Positions 58,396-64,000 of a stretch of DNA of 64,000 nt are shown here, in pieces. The stretch is from a virus. Made by a program: the position numbers and the translations under genes. The notes beneath the pieces are model-generated. The model did no database searches. It saw nothing but the letters and a program-made list of their open reading frames with translations, and had not been told where the DNA came from. The stretch is taken from the IMG/VR virus record IMGVR_UViG_3300020477_000001, positions 1 through 64,000 of that record; one strand, given 5' to 3'. How positions within the stretch are numbered: position 1 is the stretch's first letter; each line of letters starts with the position of its first letter.

Positions 58396-58799
58396 TATCT
58401 TTTAATTCGGTGACTGTCGCTATCCTTGTGGTGTGTGCTTATTTCTATAAACTCTACATCTCCATCGTAGGCTATTAATTGATGAGGTAAGCCTCTGGGT
58501 ATCTCTAGCGTTTCGCCTTCATAAATTATTCTTTTTACTTCTGTTCCTTCCATCGTGTCAATAGTATTTACCTGTAGCGAGCCTTTGGTTATGTAAAACG
58601 TTTCATGCTTCTCCATGTGGAAGTGCATCGATGAATTGTAGCCTTGATTAATTTGGAGTATCTTGCCGCAGTAATTTTCTTCTGGATTGTTCGCCATCCA
58701 GATTTCTCTACCCCAGTCCTTCTCTACAACTTTAGGTTGTCCGACTTTCCTTTCTTTCTGTTGCCCTTCTCTCCAGATTTCACCGCCAGTCTTTTTCAT
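58395..58799 (-). CDS. Cupin, mannose-6-phosphate isomerase type II-like
   Basis: A 134-residue single cupin. KDWGREIWMANN followed by YCGKILQINQG and SSMHFHMEKHETFYITKGSL gives the metal site H59, H61 and E66, with H106 in PRGLPHQL. This layout is typical of the C-terminal cupin of type II phosphomannose isomerases and related sugar isomerases. Alone it may isomerise or bind a sugar. It sits between the PHP gene and the exonuclease gene, so it may serve the glycosyltransferases encoded downstream. Start and stop both overlap neighbours. Confidence 0.75.
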   Translation of the reverse strand: MKKTGGEIWREGQQKERKVGQPKVVEKDWGREIWMANNPEENYCGKILQINQGYNSSMHFHMEKHETFYITKGSLQVNTIDTMEGTEVKRIIYEGETLEIPRGLPHQLIAYDGDVEFIEISTHHKDSDSHRIKR

Positions 58800-59554
58800 T
58801 GATTTTCCTTCCAGCTTTCGAAAGAGAACTCGTCGCTACACATATGTTCTATTTCTGGTTTATCTAGTGTGCTTCTGTTGTTGATGCATCTAAATGTTAG
58901 GTAAGCCTTGAAATCTTCTCTGTTTTTGTAAAAAATGCTTTTAGATTTCATGACCTCGTTCGAGTTTTTCTCCGCGTATTCTAGAACTCTGTTTTTGAGC
59001 ATATCGTCAAAAGGTAGCCCGTTTGACTCAACCATTAACACTGGCTTGGTGAAGTCGAATTCTGGAACGCATGTAGAACATGCTAGCAAGTTTTTGTATA
59101 TGAAGGAATCATAAAATGGTATACAAAGCGATAAATCTTTGTCGTCCCATACTTCTGCGATGCTTTTATAGTCTGTTCTTGGTGTATAGTAGAATCCTTC
59201 GAGCGAGGCTTTTGTGCTTAACTTGATAAGCTTTGCGTATCCTTTTTTATTTTTAACAAAAATAATTGCTTTGTGGGTTTTTTGTAATTGAGATTCATTT
59301 TTTTCAGAAAGGTCTGAGCAGACTGACATCCTTAAGCCAAAGGCTAATTTAATTTTGGCCTCCTTACAGTTTCTGTATGCTTGTAGGTAGCCAGTCATCG
59401 CGTCATCTACGAGCGGTAAGGTCTTAATATCATTGTCGTGGCATATGTCTATAATAGAGTCTGGCCCATCCTTTACTGATGAACCTTGGGCTTCTAAGGT
59501 TAGAATGCTTCTTCCTAGCGAATAATGGGATTTAAATATGGGTAGGGCTCTCAT
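58796..59554 (-). CDS. Stand-alone PHP-domain protein, N-terminal part of a split DnaE
   Basis: A 252-residue protein that follows the order of the N-terminal PHP domain of Pol III alpha: FKSHYSLGRS (canonical HxHxxYS), LPLVDDAMTGYLQAY (canonical ALTDHGNMxG), KLAFGLRMSV (canonical PIxGxE), NKKGYAKLIKLSTKAS, and at the end KAYLTFRCINNRSTLD with DEFSFES, the segment that joins PHP to palm in intact DnaE. Metal-binding His and Glu positions are changed, so it is probably structural rather than catalytic. With the 871-residue core the sum (1123) is close to an intact DnaE (about 1160). Confidence 0.75.
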   Translation of the reverse strand: MRALPIFKSHYSLGRSILTLEAQGSSVKDGPDSIIDICHDNDIKTLPLVDDAMTGYLQAYRNCKEAKIKLAFGLRMSVCSDLSEKNESQLQKTHKAIIFVKNKKGYAKLIKLSTKASLEGFYYTPRTDYKSIAEVWDDKDLSLCIPFYDSFIYKNLLACSTCVPEFDFTKPVLMVESNGLPFDDMLKNRVLEYAEKNSNEVMKSKSIFYKNREDFKAYLTFRCINNRSTLDKPEIEHMCSDEFSFESWKENQ

Positions 59555-59555
59555 T

Positions 59556-60491
59556 TTATCCTTGATAGTGCGCTGGACAGCCGTTGTATTTCATTTTAAC
59601 CATTTTGGTTTTAGCAGTCATTGACTCTATAAGCTCCTCTTTCTCAAAAGCGGTTTTAACTATGTCTCCTTTTTCGTTTTTGATTGCGTAGTATTCAAGT
59701 GGGTCTAAGTAAGGGCATCTCCATGTTTTACCAGCTTTGCAAAGCCATTGGGTCTTGGGGTTACCTGCCGCAAATTTTGATGTAGCCTTTTCTTCGGTAA
59801 AGTTATTAATTTGCTCGTATACAAAGGCCATGTAGTGTTTGAAGCCTTCCAATTGGTCTTGGGATGCTTCTACTTGTTGTACGGGCTGCTTAGGGAATCT
59901 TAGGAATTGGAACTCAGCTATGACGTTTTCAATGTCGGGCCAAATTTCTTTCGCAGCAATCGTGTATGCCATTGCTTGAAAGTTCGCTGTTAGCTCTTCT
60001 CCTCTGAATTTATATTTACTTGATTTATAATCTACAATTTTAACTAAGTTTTTGTTTTTATATACCGCAGACTTATCGATAAACCCTCTGCATTTGTATT
60101 TTGGGTCTTTGCTTTCGATAAGGAACTCTCTTTCAGCTTCTAGGTCTTCGCTGCCGTTCATCCAAAAGTCTGTATTGAGCCCGACTACGATCATGTCATT
60201 GCATAGGTCATAGTTTTCTTCATTCAACCTTCCAGCCTTTTTAAGGTGTTTAATTACTAGTCTTTTAACTGAAGGAACTCCGTCTAAGCCTTTGTCGATA
60301 AGTAGCTTTAAGTGTTTATCTCTTTGCTTTCCTAGAATTAGCTCGAAGACGAGGTGGCAGATTGTTCCACGCATTGCGCCATCGTTTTGCTTCTGAGGCA
60401 GCATTAGGTGGTAATTGCACCAGTAGCGCCAAGTGCAGTCTTCCAGAGTCTTCATTCTGGACGGAGAAAGTATTCTTTCTTTTTTACTCAT
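59556..60491 (-). CDS. PD-(D/E)XK nuclease, RecB/Cas4-like
   Basis: A 311-residue nuclease of the RecB/PD-(D/E)XK superfamily. Motifs: CRGFIDKS with D139, KIVDYKSSK with D154 and K156, and NFQAMAYTIA (Q172, Y176). Cysteines C19 and C25 near the N-terminus and C251, C259 and C305 near the C-terminus are placed like the Fe-S cluster ligands of AddB and Cas4-type enzymes. It could process DNA ends in replication or recombination. It overlaps the primase gene by 8 bases. Confidence 0.85.
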   Translation of the reverse strand: MSKKERILSPSRMKTLEDCTWRYWCNYHLMLPQKQNDGAMRGTICHLVFELILGKQRDKHLKLLIDKGLDGVPSVKRLVIKHLKKAGRLNEENYDLCNDMIVVGLNTDFWMNGSEDLEAEREFLIESKDPKYKCRGFIDKSAVYKNKNLVKIVDYKSSKYKFRGEELTANFQAMAYTIAAKEIWPDIENVIAEFQFLRFPKQPVQQVEASQDQLEGFKHYMAFVYEQINNFTEEKATSKFAAGNPKTQWLCKAGKTWRCPYLDPLEYYAIKNEKGDIVKTAFEKEELIESMTAKTKMVKMKYNGCPAHYQG

Positions 60492-61401
60492 ACCAAGTTT
60501 TTATCTCTTTCTTTGTCATTTCTCCAAAATCGCACTTGGAGGGAAGTTTAATGTTTATTTGGTTTGGGTCAAAGAACTTTTTTAACTTCTTTTCAGCCTT
60601 TTCTGCCGCTAAGTTTCCTGCATTATTATTCTTCGAATCATCGTTAAAGGATACGTATATTTTGTCTGGGTCAGCTTTAATTATTGAATTAAGAACTTCA
60701 GTGCTGACATCCAAACCGAACGTAACTATCGAGTTTTTGATTCCGCAATCCCACAAAGCTAGCATGTCACCGATGCTTTCTACTAGGATTACTTCTTTTT
60801 TTTGTCTGATAATTTTAAAATTATTTTTCAATGGGTACTTCCAGCTAGCTTTACCACCGTAGTGTTTCCATTTGGGGCGTTTGTCGCTTCCTTCGGTTAG
60901 GTCTCTCCCTGCAAGACCGACAAGTTCGCTGTTGTAATTAAAAATTGGGAATACATATCTCTTCGCCATGATTCCAGCCTCAACTACTCCGCCCTTAAAT
61001 TCTTCAAGGGTTTCTTGCGACACGCCTCTATCGATCCAATATTTGTGGTCTGGAATAATTTTTAATAAATATTCTTCTTTTAAAACCTTCGGGGTTTTTT
61101 CAGTTTTGTTGTTTTGGATTCTGCTTTTCTCGTTGAGGGTTCTTTCTGTGATTTGCACTTTCCCGCCGAGCCATTGCTTGGCTTCCTCCGTAGATTTCAG
61201 ATTTAGAGACAGTTTAACTAACTCTTGGAAGGAGCCACTAATGTTGGCGCTGAAGTCGATAAAGTAGCCGTTATTTTTTCTTACGCTAAGGACCGTATTA
61301 CTGGATGAATCTCTATAAATAGGCTTCATCCTTAACTCTTTGCCATTGTCGGTTATATTCGAATAACCAATTTCTAATAGTATGTCTTTAATCTCCTGCA
61401 T
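60484..61401 (-). CDS. DnaG-type primase, TOPRIM domain
   Basis: A 305-residue primase that would make RNA primers. Residues about 1-65 have the DnaG zinc-domain layout (KPIYRDSSSNTVLSV, NGYFIDFSANISGSFQELVKL) but without its cysteines, so the zinc is gone. TOPRIM: EVILVESIGDMLAL (E208) and SFNDDSKNNNAG (N-D-D in place of the usual D-x-D; similar N-D-D forms occur in phage primases). It is about half the length of host DnaG and lacks a helicase-binding domain of usual size. The start overlaps the helicase stop. Confidence 0.82.
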   Translation of the reverse strand: MQEIKDILLEIGYSNITDNGKELRMKPIYRDSSSNTVLSVRKNNGYFIDFSANISGSFQELVKLSLNLKSTEEAKQWLGGKVQITERTLNEKSRIQNNKTEKTPKVLKEEYLLKIIPDHKYWIDRGVSQETLEEFKGGVVEAGIMAKRYVFPIFNYNSELVGLAGRDLTEGSDKRPKWKHYGGKASWKYPLKNNFKIIRQKKEVILVESIGDMLALWDCGIKNSIVTFGLDVSTEVLNSIIKADPDKIYVSFNDDSKNNNAGNLAAEKAEKKLKKFFDPNQINIKLPSKCDFGEMTKKEIKTWYE

Positions 61402-62876
61402 TAGAATAATTCGCCGTCATTTGAGCTTTGGTCTTCTGCCGCAAAGTTTTCGTTTTCTGTGTTTACTATATCCCTAAGACTTCCTCTTTCTTCGATATCG
61501 AAATTTTCTACTTGGAAGTTCAAGAAGTTGTTCATGAACCTTTCTGATCCGTCTTGTAGCGTCCTTCTAATTATGTCGTGATGCCCAGCGGCGTCTTTAC
61601 CTTGGAAGCGGGTTTTAAGGGGTATGAGTTTATGGGTTCCAAACCTGTCGCCGTCTTCGGCCATTTCTTCTAGGCTTTTGCGCCTAAAAATTGCCACGAA
61701 GCTGGCAAACCATTGTAGTCTGTCTGAAAGAGAAATTGCTGACGAGTCATCTACTAGGGCTCCTTGAGACCCTCTTTCGCCGCTTCGGTTCATCTGCATG
61801 GCGGTAATTATCGGGGCGTTAATTTCTTCTGACAGTTTTTTTAGTTTGTCAATTTTATCACCAATAGCTTGATGCTCGGCCCAGTTAGCTGCAACTCTTT
61901 CGCCTGTAAGTTTCACGTAATCATACGCCAAGATACATCTATTGCCTCTGCCGACTTTAGAGAAGTACCAGCGTCTTACCATCGAGCAAATTTGATCTAT
62001 GTTTTTATTCCCCACAAAGAAGTGGTCGCATTTCATATTTTTAATTTGCTTAATTTTTGACCTAAAAGCCTTAACGTAGTCCTCTCTTTTTCTCCAGTTG
62101 CCAGTTTCAAGGAACCACATAGGTATTCCCGTTAGCGATGACGCAACCCTAAACTGGATGTCAACCGTGCTCATTTCTGTGTCAAGAATTAAGGCTGGTA
62201 CATTATTTATCGCCGCCGACTTGATGAGCATGTTACTTATGAATGTAGTTTTGCCTTGCGCTGGCCTAGAAACAATTGCGTAAATATTGCCTTCTCTGAG
62301 ACCGCCATACATTCTGTTGAATTCTGCGTATGGCGTTTGAAGCCCACTTTCACTTTCTGGTGTGTTTCCCCTTTCTTCTATTAGCTCTTCTACGTTTTCG
62401 AAAAGATTTACTGGTTCATCTTCTATCTCATATTCTTGCATTTTGTCTCCATAGATTTTATCGCAACTTGAAATTATGTCTGACAGGGATTCTGTTCCGC
62501 ATCCTTTTGAGTAGTCTTGAATTTTTTTACCTACGCCATAAATCTCTCTTCGAATTCTGAGTTTTAGTAATTCTTTCGTTGACTCTAGCGTTGCTTCCTC
62601 TGTTATTTGAGTAAACGATATATTGTCTATGTACCTGTAAATATCTATTTCTTCATTGAACGAAATTCCTAAGTTCTTAATTTTCTCTGATAAAATTACT
62701 TTATCTAGATTCCCGCCATTGTTTAGTATGTTCGAAATAACTGAGAAGATTGTCGAGTGTACCTCATTTACGAAGTCTTTCTCGGTAATAAACCTCTGTA
62801 CCTCTGGGAATAGATTTGAGTATTTTAATAACCCACCTAATACGTGCTTTTCTACTTTTAACGAATATATTTCCAT
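61401..62876 (-). CDS. DnaB-type replicative helicase
   Basis: A 491-residue hexameric helicase. Residues about 1-140 form the helical N-terminal domain (EKHVLGGLLKYS). The RecA-like ATPase begins at about 185: Walker A VSRPAQGKTTF (202-212), LILDTEMS (Walker A-prime acidic residue), Walker B CILAYDYVKL near 314-323, and ITAMQMNRSGERG (motif H3 with the Q and R residues). A polar C-terminus ends DGELF. It lies upstream of and overlaps the primase gene, as expected for a coupled primosome. A TTGAC-type promoter with an inverted repeat precedes it. Confidence 0.92.
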   Translation of the reverse strand: MEIYSLKVEKHVLGGLLKYSNLFPEVQRFITEKDFVNEVHSTIFSVISNILNNGGNLDKVILSEKIKNLGISFNEEIDIYRYIDNISFTQITEEATLESTKELLKLRIRREIYGVGKKIQDYSKGCGTESLSDIISSCDKIYGDKMQEYEIEDEPVNLFENVEELIEERGNTPESESGLQTPYAEFNRMYGGLREGNIYAIVSRPAQGKTTFISNMLIKSAAINNVPALILDTEMSTVDIQFRVASSLTGIPMWFLETGNWRKREDYVKAFRSKIKQIKNMKCDHFFVGNKNIDQICSMVRRWYFSKVGRGNRCILAYDYVKLTGERVAANWAEHQAIGDKIDKLKKLSEEINAPIITAMQMNRSGERGSQGALVDDSSAISLSDRLQWFASFVAIFRRKSLEEMAEDGDRFGTHKLIPLKTRFQGKDAAGHHDIIRRTLQDGSERFMNNFLNFQVENFDIEERGSLRDIVNTENENFAAEDQSSNDGELF

Positions 62877-62892
62877 AACAAACCGTGAGAAG

Positions 62893-62921
62893 ACGCTAAC
62901 TTGTTTTTTAAGTTAGGTCAA
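62893..62921 (-). promoter_or_regulatory. TTGAC-family promoter with inverted repeat before the helicase gene
   Basis: Minus strand: TTGACC, 17 bases, TAGCGT, about 17 bases before ATG 62876. The spacer includes CTAACTT-AAAAAAC-AAGTTAG, a perfect 7-bp inverted repeat that could be an operator or a small hairpin. Shared TTGAC and TTAAAAAA elements link it to the promoters at 51399 and 55139. Confidence 0.55.
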
Positions 62922-62944
62922 GAAAAATAAAATTGAGAGGGGAC

Positions 62945-63232
62945 TTAGAATAAATCTTCTTCGTCGTCTTCGTCGTCTTCGATGATTTCGCAATCCTCCG
63001 CGAGGAATGAGTCCACTAAGTCTTCGACTTCCACTTCTTCGGTAGCTTTTGTCCAGCTACTAATGAAACTATGTAATCCTAACATAGTAATTTCGCTGTC
63101 TAGGTCTCCGACTATTTCTGGCTTGCCGTCTTTATTGACAAAGAAGACAATATATCCACCCGTTGTCCACTCGTTTAGGTTATGAAGGACTGATGGGGGG
63201 ATCGAGCTTTTTTGGCGTTTTTTTTCGTCCAT
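62945..63232 (-). CDS. Small acidic protein, 95 aa
   Basis: A 95-residue protein. A basic start and a short beta-rich middle (GGYIVFFVNKDGKPEIVGDLD) lead to a very acidic C-terminus ending DDEEDLF. The preceding AGTGTAATA motif and an AAAGG ribosome site suggest its own promoter. It might be a helicase loader, a mimic of DNA or a regulator; none can be assigned. Confidence 0.55.
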   Translation of the reverse strand: MDEKKRQKSSIPPSVLHNLNEWTTGGYIVFFVNKDGKPEIVGDLDSEITMLGLHSFISSWTKATEEVEVEDLVDSFLAEDCEIIEDDEDDEEDLF

Positions 63233-63238
63233 CCTTTA

Positions 63239-63250
63239 GTTATTACACTA
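63239..63250 (-). promoter_or_regulatory. AGTGTAATA-type motif before the small acidic gene
   Basis: Minus strand: TTAGTGTAATAA lies between the upstream nuclease stop and ATG 63232. It shares AGTGTAATA with the motifs at 5185 and 11571. This is its only minus-strand occurrence that I found at a gene start. Confidence 0.45.
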
Positions 63251-63252
63251 AT

Positions 63253-63669
63253 TTAAAGGATCAATCCGAATTTTTCTTTAAAGAACGTCTTAGACATTTC
63301 TCCTATTTCATTTTCTTCTATTTCTATTAATTTAAATTTATTTTTATCAAGCCATTCAGCTTTCTTAAAGTCTCTTTTTATCGAGTCCAGATATTTCACT
63401 CTGGAGTTACTGTGGAAAAATTTATTAAATTCCGAGTGCTGTTTTCCATTAACTTCTATGGCTACCTTTAAGGTGGCGTTAAGTAAGTCAACTTTCATCT
63501 TGGTTCCGTAAACCGGAAATTCTTCGTACACAACGTGACCTAGCCAAAAATCCTTAAAAAATTGTTTTACTCTGAATTGTATTTTTGATCTAGATTTAGA
63601 GTCCCAGCTAATGAGACACTTGGAGACGTTTTTGTTCTGGAGCTTGCCATAAACGTTATATAGTCTCAT
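63253..63669 (-). CDS. PD-(D/E)XK-like endonuclease, possible junction resolvase
   Basis: A 138-residue basic nuclease from ATG 63669. The key element is KVDLLNATLKVAIEVNGKQH (Asp, then Glu-x-Asn with a downstream His), as in DUF559/Vsr-like and resolvase-type nucleases, with an early Glu (YEEFPVYG). It may cut recombination junctions or mismatched DNA. The in-frame ATG at 63717 lies inside the tmRNA and would only add residues translated from its T-arm, so it was rejected. The chosen ATG begins 6 bases after the tmRNA CCA and has no ribosome site. Confidence 0.65.
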   Translation of the reverse strand: MRLYNVYGKLQNKNVSKCLISWDSKSRSKIQFRVKQFFKDFWLGHVVYEEFPVYGTKMKVDLLNATLKVAIEVNGKQHSEFNKFFHSNSRVKYLDSIKRDFKKAEWLDKNKFKLIEIEENEIGEMSKTFFKEKFGLIL

Positions 63670-63675
63670 AAAAAT

Positions 63676-64000
63676 TGGTGGAGGCGAGGGGAGTCGAACC
63701 CCTGTCTTTAAAACCATCTGCTCAGATATACTACAAGCTTAGTTAGTGTTAATTTTCGTGCTTCGTCACTAACAACTACACACGAGGTTGGAGGCACTTT
63801 ATTTATACTAGACTCCTCGCCCTTCCTAGTTTTTTTTGCTCGTTATCGACGCCCTAGCTCCTTAACGAGCATCCAGAGTAGGACGGGTAGCTTACGCAGC
63901 TACAGCAGCTTCTTCAGCCCAGCCGTGCTTAGCGAGGATCGCGTCAGCTTCGGCAACCGAAGGAGCCATATCAACGTTATTATTGGCAGTTGAATACCTA
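63676..64000 (-). ncRNA. ssrA: tmRNA (5' end outside window)
   Basis: Read on the minus strand. The 3' end is a tRNA-like T-arm (AGGGG-TTCGACT-CCCCT) and acceptor ending CCA at 63678-63676. An H-type pseudoknot is visible: 781-785 with 756-760, and 767-772 with 743-748 (add 63000). A further stem joins 63838-63845 with 63863-63870. The tag frame resumes at GCC 63987 (context CAACT-GCC-AAT, with A at -4), runs ANNNVDMAPS through to a final EEAAVAA and stops at TAA 63894-63892. The stop lies in the loop of GTAGC/GCTAC (63887-63891 with 63899-63903), as in helix H5 of known tmRNAs. The tag is 31 codons, longer than the usual 10 or so. The other end of the tRNA-like domain is not in the window. 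Confidence 0.92.

Noticed and set aside
57757-59554. Split DnaE explained by an intron or intein
   Set aside because: The intervening DNA consists of two complete genes with clear families; no splice-site or intein motif is seen.
63670-63717. Longer nuclease start at ATG 63717
   Set aside because: The extra 16 residues are translated from the tmRNA T-arm and acceptor stem.
63253-64000. Prophage integrated at a host ssrA gene
   Set aside because: No integrase or att repeat is visible, and the phage genes follow the tmRNA as a continuous operon. The case stays open, since the tmRNA 5' side lies outside the window.
1-64000. CRISPR arrays, insertion sequences and tRNA genes
   Set aside because: No regularly spaced repeats, transposase or cloverleaf other than the tmRNA end was seen by eye.

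Overview
This window looks like roughly 64 kb of an AT-rich (about 38-40% G+C) tailed bacteriophage genome, class Caudoviricetes, with a long flexible siphovirus-type tail. The evidence is the canonical siphophage gene order (neck proteins, tail terminator, tail tube, assembly-chaperone slot, tape measure, tail tip), a 4792-residue tape-measure gene, tightly overlapping ATGA/TAATG gene junctions, and a self-contained phage replication operon. Capsid, portal, terminase and lysis genes are not in the window. The host cannot be identified from the sequence. A phage-type tmRNA at the right edge points to a bacterial host.

Layout. Positions 1-5187 (+) hold virion-decoration genes: a collagen-like fibre that runs off the left edge, a LamG-like protein, a small unknown, a glycosyltransferase-sulfotransferase fusion and a nucleotidyltransferase-fold protein. 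Positions 5208-11564 (+) hold neck, terminator, tail-tube and chaperone-slot genes. The tail-tube gene has its own promoter-like sequence and a strong terminator. Positions 11595-25973 are the tape measure. Positions 26006-49255 hold eight large tail-tip or fibre proteins, including a 2004-residue and a 1320-residue protein. Positions 49264-50046 hold a small protein and a methyltransferase. A G+C-rich non-coding gap (50047-50262) with several hairpins and a possible pseudoknot separates this from a convergent minus-strand operon.

The minus-strand operon reads from 64000 down to 50263. It starts with a tmRNA (ssrA) whose 5' end lies outside the window. A PD-(D/E)XK-like endonuclease gene begins 6 nt after the tmRNA CCA. 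Then come a small acidic protein, a DnaB-type helicase, a DnaG-type TOPRIM primase, a RecB/Cas4-like nuclease, a PHP-domain protein, a cupin, a DEDDh proofreading exonuclease, a C-family (DnaE-type) DNA polymerase core, a putative ssDNA-binding protein, two glycosyltransferase genes (apparently a split GT9 domain), a Rad52-like candidate and a small basic protein. Together these could form a phage-encoded DnaE-type replisome. The polymerase is split: PHP domain and polymerase core are separate genes with two other genes between them.

Most notable observations: (1) the split Pol III alpha; (2) a phage tmRNA with a 31-codon tag frame and a nuclease gene almost abutting its 3' end; (3) a candidate structured RNA in the convergent gap; (4) a giant tape measure with nine G-[FYHL]-[VI]-P-N-F motifs separating unrelated inserts; (5) two promoter-like motif families, one placed so that transcripts would be nearly leaderless; (6) a possible -1 frameshift or split in a glycosyltransferase; (7) three replication-operon proteins that all end in an acidic-aromatic tip.
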